From Hypericum androsaemum (Eukaryota; Streptophyta; Magnoliopsida; Malpighiales; Hypericaceae): a stretch of 64,000 nucleotides of DNA. The stretch is taken from positions 5,642,001 through 5,706,000 of the forward strand of contig OZ023184.1 in NCBI GenBank assembly GCA_963995505.1, given 5' to 3'. This document shows, in pieces, positions 57,918 through 64,000 of the stretch (positions are counted from its first letter, which is position 1; the number at the start of each line of letters is the position of its first letter). A program made the translations under genes and the position numbers. Below the pieces are notes generated by a model that was not told the DNA's origin, did not search any database, and was given only the letters and a program-made list of their open reading frames with translations.

Positions 57918-58607
57918 ATGGAGACCCAACCGCCAGTAAAGGACCTTCAGGTTTGTTTTTTTTTTTGATAAGTAAAGGACCTTCAGGTTTGTTTCTTTTC
58001 TTTGCAAAAATAAGCTCGAGCGCTTTCACGACGTATCACGTCTCGAGGTTATCTTGATATCATCCGCCCCTGAACTAGTGAACAAGCTGCTAGCATCAAC
58101 AATAATCGAGAATCCCAGAATTAGGAGCAAAGTGCTAGGATTCTCGATTATTGGTGATACTAGCAGCTCTTTCACTAGTTCATGGGTGGATGATACTAAA
58201 AGTAGCCACGAGACGAGATACGTCATGGAAGCGTTTGCACTTAGTTTTTGCGAGGACAGAAACAAACCTAATGGTCCTAAATTTAATTCCACTTGGTACA
58301 TGGAATATCAGTCATTGCTAATGCTAAATATGAATCTTTCCCATCATTCACTTGTGTTTTGATCCCAAAATTTACATCCTAACGAGACTATCTTATATTG
58401 TAGCTATTTTATTTTGGATTGAATTATTCTCCATGTGAATCACTTAGAGCAATTTCTCAGAATTATTTCTCACAGGGACCGAAAAGGTTGGATCGCCTAT
58501 CAACCTGCCCATGCAAGCATCGGTTTCCGCTCTGCCGAGGACCCTGAGGGCTACTGGTGCGGCTCAAACTCAGGCGACCGCGTCCGAGGGCGACAAAAAG
58601 TTGAAAA
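57918..58607 (+). pseudogene. Small decayed gene, copy B (start kept, frameshifted end)
   Basis: Start ATG at 57918 gives METQPPVKDLQ with a donor-like CAG|GTTTGT at 57951. The TATA-like CTTTATAAGCTTG lies near 57804. The final exon region (58480-58607) reads KVGSPINLPMQASVSALPR, then TQATASEGDKKLKT, related to copy A but shifted, so it lacks the shared stop. A stem-loop (58032-58221) lies between. A 23-bp direct repeat (GTAAAGGACCTTCAGGTTTG) follows the putative donor (57935 and 57971). The family is not recognised. Confidence 0.45.
58032..58221. repeat. Stem-loop B: ~83-bp inverted repeat
   Basis: Left arm 58032-58114, loop 58115-58136, right arm 58137-58221, about 85 percent paired by eye. 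Complementary blocks include TGAACTAGTGAA, GAGCTGCTAG-like text and AATAATCGAGAATCC. It is homologous to stem-loop A but its sequence has drifted on both arms. Confidence 0.9.
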
Positions 58608-59140
58608 CTAAGGGTGGTGTTGTGCGTCTTTTGTAAGTTGGTTTTATTTTCCATCGTCGGGGCAATTATTATGTACTAAGCAATCAAAATGAGTTTAAGA
58701 GATAAAATTGATTGCGATATCTACTTGTTTTTCTTCTCATCGTTTGTTAAATTAATCACTTTCCGGCCACCAAACCTATGGCGTTGGCAGATCTGATCAG
58801 TTTTGATTTAATTACATTTATAAGTTAAAACTAGCCTGGAAAAACAACTATAGCAGTCTCATTTCAGAATAAGATATGAAATACTTGTTGAAACTATATG
58901 TGAAAAATTTGAATATCGAGTATTTTGAGAAAAAAATATTCTCAAGTTGATTGTGTGCGTGGTTAAAGCGAGAGAAATTATACGTTAATTTGGCGCGAGT
59001 CTTGATGATTTGAAAGTAGAAAGTGAGAAACGAAAAAGTATCTATTTATTTGGCGGGAGTTTTAGCGGTTTGATTGGAGAGAGTGAATATGAGAGAATGT
59101 ATATATTAATTTAATTTTTTAAAATCTAGAAATTCAAGTA

Positions 59141-59580
59141 GGTGGAGGCGTCAACGAACATATAAACCACCATGGGTGCTGGTATCAGAGGCGACCGGTG
59201 TCTTGCAAAAGGAATGTCCTTAGAACCTCGGTGGCTCCTTCACCCCTTCATTCTCCTTCTCATTTTTCGGGAGCAGAATCACTTGGCCGTAACCTCATTG
59301 GTATCTGCTTCAGCTTGGATGTTGATCATGCGGCAGCTGATCAGCAGATGCCGGTCTACAACCTCCCTTCCAAGATCTACTCGAAGATTGTAGATCGACA
59401 TCTCCTGATTAGCTGCCGCGTGATTAGCGTCGAGCTCAAGACTGAAGCATGTTTACTTAAATTTTTTTGGCGCGAATTTCAATGCTTTGAATATATAGAA
59501 AAATGGAGAGAAAAAGTACCTTACTTTTATTTTTAATTATTTAGATAAAAAAGAAAAATCTAGAAATTATTGTCTTCTTT
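59141..59580. other. Short non-coding stretch
   Basis: Holds a GC-richer patch (59170-59460) with an open frame in two registers (59172-59393 and 59198-59536) but no recognisable domain. It is possibly a captured or decayed fragment. Confidence 0.35.
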
Positions 59581-59582
59581 CA

Positions 59583-59997
59583 TTTTTTTTGGTAGGTTTA
59601 AATAATTTTGGTAGGTTTACCTTTTGTTGGTGGTCCCTCCAACAATTTTGGTAGGTTTAAATAATTTTGGTGGGTTTACTTTCTTTCATTTTTTTGGTAG
59701 GTTTAATTTTGGTAGGTTTAACTTTTATGGGTAGGTTTAAATAATTTTGGTAGATTAAAAAGAAAAATATAGAAATTATTACCTTCTTTCATCTTTTTTG
59801 GTAGGTTTAAATAATTTTGGTAGGTTTATCTTCTTTAATCATGTTGTGGGTCCCTCCAATAATTTTGGTAGGTTTAAATAATTTTAGTATTCTTTCATTC
59901 TTTTTGGTAGGTTTAAATAATTCTAGTAGGTTCTTTCATCATTTTTTGGTTGGTTTAAATAATTTTGGTAGGTTTACCTTCTTCCGTCTTGTGGGGT
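59583..59997. repeat. Minisatellite of GGTAGGTTTAAATAATTTT units
   Basis: Roughly fifteen to twenty copies of GGTAGGTTTA, alternating with AATAATTTT and CTTTCATTTTTT spacers. Confidence 0.9.
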
Positions 59998-59999
59998 AG

Positions 60000-61078
60000 C
60001 CGGAGGTTATTTTGTTTTATTTTCTTTTTCCTTTTTTGGTTAATAAAATTTCGTAATATAATTTAAAAAATCGTGTTGGTAGTCCCTCCAAAATCAATGA
60101 TAGAGTAGGAGAGAGAATTAATGCATTAGGTAAGCAAAGTTACATTAGTCTACTTTCCTTGTACGCTCTCTTCGTTGTCTTCCCCAAAAAAAAATGCCAC
60201 CACAGCATTCAATTTTCTAAATCCAGCCATGAATTTCGTACGTATCCTACACGTCACCAAGCCACCCCAAACCTGGCCCAACAAAGGCCCATGAATGCTC
60301 GCTCATCTCCTGCGAGCATAATGGAGCAAAATAGAATATTATTGGATCATGTTTACCAGTTACTTTCTAAATAACGTATTTTTTATTTGAAAATTTGAAT
60401 CAAAGTCCAAATTTCTTTTACAACTAGGACCAACTAATGTTAGTATCCAACAATAGTTCTTTCTTTACAAGCCTTTAATATTTAAAGTCGAACATTGTGA
60501 GGTCCTTTTTAAAAGGTGACTCCACTAATAAAACTTTCTAGACTCAATACTTGTTTAAATAATTTAAAGTTCCCGACAACTTGGACAAACTTCTAACAAA
60601 TTTAAACAAATAAATTATGGAGGGAAGCGCACTCCTTGGTGCTTTCGTGCCTGATGACTTTTGAAGAACCAATGATAGAAATCTGACACTTCTAATATAG
60701 CTGCTCTTCAATCTGTTATTGAGCTTCCACTAGATGTTATATCAGGCATTCAATTTAACCATACCCATAATATATATGTCAGTTATTTTGTTCGAATTTA
60801 ATGCACTCAAAATAACACGCTTTCTAGATAATCCTTCTAGATTAGATGATGTGATGTTTTAAAAAGAATAATCTTTTTCTAGTTGCCAAAAGGCTTGTAG
60901 ACCAAAGTCATAAGGCGTTGTAAATATTTTGGAGGTCCAAAGTTCAAACCTTAGTATTATTATGGTGTAATATTTACTTATAAAAAAATCTTTCTAGTTA
61001 CTTCGACCTCTATTTATATTTAAAAAATCTGTAGGAAAAGAATTTGGGTTCCACCGGACTAAAACAATCAGTTCTTTG
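60000..61078. other. AT-rich spacer
   Basis: No supported gene. The ORF at 60159-60374 shows no domain or coding bias. Confidence 0.45.
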
Positions 61079-61288
61079 TGCCATTCACATATATTCCTTA
61101 AACTCATTCTGATTGCTCAGTACATGATAATTCTCCTCGACAAAAATAAAACCAACTACAAAATAGACACAACACCCTTAGTTTCCCACTTTCTTGTCGT
61201 GCTCGGACATGGTCACCGGAGTCTTAATAGCATCAGCAATACTCTGATGACCATGTCTGAGCACGACAAGAAAGTGGGAAACTAAGGG
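61079..61288. repeat. Inverted duplication of the small gene's 3' end (stem-loop C/D)
   Basis: Arms 61175-61222 and 61241-61288 (48 bp each, about 45 pairs) close an 18-base loop. The right arm encodes MSEHDKKVGN and TAA, related to VSKDDKKVEN in copy A, so the arms are coding ends. The left flank 61079-61174 is a reversed copy of the shared 3' block. The forward 3' block appears only at 63113, after an insertion, so the original inverted repeat had arms of about 140 bp. Confidence 0.85.
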
Positions 61289-61612
61289 AAAGGGGACAGA
61301 TTCTATGGGGACAAGGCTAATCGCCAAATTTGGGGACTAAAAGGAAGATTGTGGCAATCTAGGTATTAACAAAATAATTAAGGGTAAAATTGGAAAACTA
61401 ATAAAAATAAAAGGGGAGATGGAAAATTAGCTGGCACACTTTTTATGGAAAGACTAAAAAGGTAAAAAAAAATAAATAAACCAATCTCACGTTAAAAGAG
61501 GAAGGGATTCTTTCTCTCTCTCATTAAATTATTGTCAATTTCAAAAATTCTACCACCTACCAGATTATTTTTTTTAAATAAACTCAAAAAACCAAAGGAC
61601 AAAAATACAATA

Positions 61613-62437
61613 GAAAACCAATATCACTGCATTCGAAAACCAATATCATTGCATTTGCAAACCAATATTACTATGTTCGGAAGCAAATATCACTACGTTC
61701 GGAAAATCAATATCACTACGTTCGGAAACCAATATAACCTCATTCGAAAACCAATATCAACACATTCGAAAAACCAATATCACCACATTCGAAAACTAAT
61801 ATCAACAAATTCGAAAAACTAAATATCACTACATTCGAAAACCAATATCACTATGTTCGAAAACTAATATCATTACATACTCCGACCACTATCATTACAT
61901 CTGAAAACTAATATTAATACATACTCAAAACTAATATCATTAGCGACTGAAACTAATATTACTACGTTCGCAAACCAATATCACTACTTTCGAAAATTAA
62001 TATTACTACGTTCGAAAACCAATATCACAACATTCGAAAACCAATATCGATACAAACTAACACCAATATCATACAGACAAAAACTAACATACAAAAACTA
62101 AAATCAATACAGACTCAAACTAATATCATTACATCTGAAAACCAATATTAGTACAGACTAAAACCAATGTCAATACGTACTAAAACTAATATCAATAGGT
62201 AATCGAATCAATAACAAAATGTACTCAAACCAATATCAATACATACTCAAGCCAATATTATTAGCGATTGAAACCAATATCAGTACAGAGTAAAACTAAT
62301 ATCAGTATAGACAAAAACCAATATCAGTACGTACTCAAACCAATATCATTACATCTAAAAACTAATATTAATACATACTCAAATCAATATCATCAGCGAC
62401 TGAAACCAATATCATATAGACTAAAATCAAGCCGAAT
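61613..62437. repeat. ~21-bp minisatellite (AAAACCAATATCACTACATTCG)
   Basis: About forty imperfect units centred on AACCAATATCA and spaced 19-23 bp. The later units drift to ACTCAAACCAATATCATTAC and ACTGAAACCAATATCA. Confidence 0.9.
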
Positions 62438-62765
62438 TTTTTATAATATCAGTATGGCGGCATTATTTGCGACCGAGTCTCTTCCTCTTCTTCTTCTTCT
62501 CTCTCCCGATGCCATTTCAATCCCTGAACCCAAAATTACGCAAAGGCTGGGCGGGAGCGGGGAGCTGAGAGCTCCTTTTCTCTCCGGCGATGACGCGGGT
62601 CCACTTCTCTAGGCACGACGTGGCTTGCGGGCTTAGACCCTTCCTGGCAGCAGCGCGATGGGGACCGCGTCAGCTCTGTCTCTCCTCTTCTTTTTGCGAG
62701 GTGGTGCACGGCTTGTCCAGCAGCGGTAGTGTCAGCTCTTCAACCCAGCGACGCGGGTGGAGGGT

Positions 62766-62842
62766 GAGAAGAAGAAGAAGAAGAAGAAGAAGAAGAAGAA
62801 GAAGAAGAAGAAGAAGAAGAAGAAGAAGAAGAAGAAGAAGAA
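62766..62842. repeat. GAA microsatellite (about 25 units)
   Basis: A near-perfect AGA/GAA run. A shorter related run lies at 62886-62906. Confidence 0.95.
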
Positions 62843-63099
62843 AAGGAAGAGACGTGAGGAATTGTTAATGGAGGAGGGAGAGAGAGAAAAAGAAGAAGAA
62901 GAAAAGGAAGAGACGTGGGAGAGATGGTGGGTTGTGTTTAATTAATTGGGTATCTTTATTGTTTGAAAAAGTAAAAATGTCCATGATTGGTTATTGACCA
63001 TCAGATTTGAAGATTTTTTTTAAAAAATGAATCTAATGGTCCAAAATGTAGTCCCCACCTATAAACAAGATTTCTTTAGTCCCTGCTCAATCCATCCTC

Positions 63100-63740
63100 G
63101 GAAACTAAGGGTACGCTCTCTCTTTTGTAGTTGGATTTATTTTTCCATGCTCCGGGAAATTATCATGTTCCGAGCAACTGAAATGAGTTTAAGGAATAAA
63201 TGTGATTGTGATATCTATTTGATTTTATTCTCATCTACCATTAACTAAATCACTTTCCGGCCATAAAATATAGGTCGTCAACGGATCTAACCAATTTTAG
63301 TTTAATTACATTCAAAAGTTAAAACTTTTTTGGTACGTATTTATAAGTTAAAACTAGTCCAGAAAAATAACTAGAGTAGACTTAAGTGTGAGAATAAGAT
63401 ATGAAATACTAGTTGAAACGACATTGTGAAGAAATTGAATATCAAATATTTTCGAGAAATTTTTTGTCATGATGCGTATATGTGTGGTTGAAGAGAGAGA
63501 AGATATCTGTTAATTTGGTCAGAGTCTTGAGGGTTTGAAGATAGAAAGTGAAAACTGAGAAAGTATTTGTTAGTTTAGTGGGAATTTCAGAATTTTGATT
63601 GAATAGAATGTGAACAATAGATAATTATATTTGTTAGTTTAATTTTAAAATCTATAAATTAATTGAATAAAAATATATAATTTACTATATTGATAAAGTC
63701 GGATAGAGAAAGTATGGAATCCAATGGTATGTAAATTACA
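63100..63740 (+). repeat. Shared 3' block, copy C
   Basis: Starts GGAAACTAAGGG, then TTTTGTAGTTGGATTTATTTTTCCATG and ATGAGTTTAAGGAATAAATGTGATTG. It follows copies A and B through GATAAAGTCGGATAGA near 63690. Confidence 0.85.
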
Positions 63741-64000
63741 TTTACCCTAGTTTCCTTTTATTTTTCTTCCTTGTTTTTTCAATTGGATGTACAAGGGTTG
63801 AAAAAAGTGATGTGAAAACAATTAAACTTAAGAACTAATCGGACATGAATTAAATAACAGCTCAGTATTTTTTAACCTGGTTTATTTAATATAATTTTTG
63901 ACACAATTGCAAAGGAGGAAAATTATCTGTTATTTGTTAGGCCCAAATTTTGACTGGATATAAGGCTCATAAAATATTTGTTATTTTTGAAGAATAGCGA
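63741..64000. other. AT-rich end of window
   Basis: No gene or element recognised. Confidence 0.5.

Larger units (their letters stand above)
57085..59140 (+). repeat. Segmental duplication copy 2
   Basis: Uninterrupted homologue of 52420-56480 lacking the solo LTR. The LTR insertion in copy 1 is therefore either younger than the duplication or private to that copy. Confidence 0.8.
61289..63099. mobile_element. Probable ~1.8-kb insertion splitting copy C, with satellite cargo
   Basis: GGAAACTAAGGG occurs just before it (61277-61288) and just after it (63101-63112), and the shared 3' block resumes straight after the second copy. It is therefore an insertion with a 9-12 bp duplication. The inner ends share GGGGACTAAAAGGAAGAT-like and, reversed, AGGGACTAAAGAAATCT text, a weak inverted repeat. 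A Mutator-like origin is possible. Inside are an ~830-bp minisatellite, a GC-rich 300-bp patch (62450-62760) and a GAA microsatellite. Confidence 0.6.

Noticed and set aside
61613..62437. Possible CRISPR array
   Set aside because: Units are contiguous and degenerate with no unique spacers, and the DNA is plant nuclear.
61532..62612. Long open frames over the AACCAATATCA array
   Set aside because: The frames exist because the unit lacks stops; the repeated peptide is a by-product of the minisatellite.
62590..62945. Arginine- and lysine-rich ORFs over the GAA run
   Set aside because: They are translations of a trinucleotide microsatellite and have no domain or splice support.

Overview
The window is nuclear DNA of a flowering plant, most likely a eudicot. 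Evidence: many short spliceosomal introns with GT/AG borders, plant-type histone H2A genes with SPKK tails, a plastid-type arginine enzyme, a plant-specific PHD/GNAT regulator, and a mix of plant L1-type LINEs (with terminal RNase H), Ty1/copia elements, hAT and Mutator-like elements. The species cannot be named from the sequence alone. There is no bacterial, organellar or CRISPR content.

Layout. 0.1-1.9 kb: soluble inorganic pyrophosphatase (8 exons, +). 2.3-5.6 kb: a Mutator-like element with long inverted repeats, then a complete 1,978-bp non-autonomous copia element with matching target-site duplication. 6.3-13.7 kb: a decayed L1-type LINE, itself split by a 1.4-kb unclassified insertion. 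13.9-14.6 kb: a single-exon plant gene of unknown function. 17.9-20.1 kb: two tandem histone H2A (H2A.W-type) genes on the minus strand with a shared promoter module. 20.6-25.9 kb: a second LINE (cut by a hAT element with an exact 8-bp duplication) and a third LINE in reverse orientation. 27.1-28.0 kb: a two-exon lysine-rich plant protein. 28.5-32.5 kb (-): bifunctional ornithine acetyltransferase/N-acetylglutamate synthase (17 exons). 33.5-40.0 kb (-): an 859-residue TDBD/PHD/GNAT chromatin regulator (19 exons). From 41.6 kb to the end the window is repeat-rich: two further Mutator-like elements, an LTR-like block with minisatellites, a truncated copia element (-), a 2,041-bp solo LTR, and three or more copies of a small decayed gene family that carries hairpins made from its own sequence.

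The conserved genes do not form a pathway together; they are ordinary single-copy plant genes (pyrophosphate hydrolysis, chromatin, arginine synthesis) separated by nested transposons. The part most worth a second look is 52.4-63.7 kb. There, a duplicated low-copy locus has undergone inverted duplication of its own coding pieces at least twice, giving strong stem-loops of the kind proposed as precursors of young MIRNA or siRNA genes. Exon borders given here were read by eye from splice signals and reading-frame continuity.
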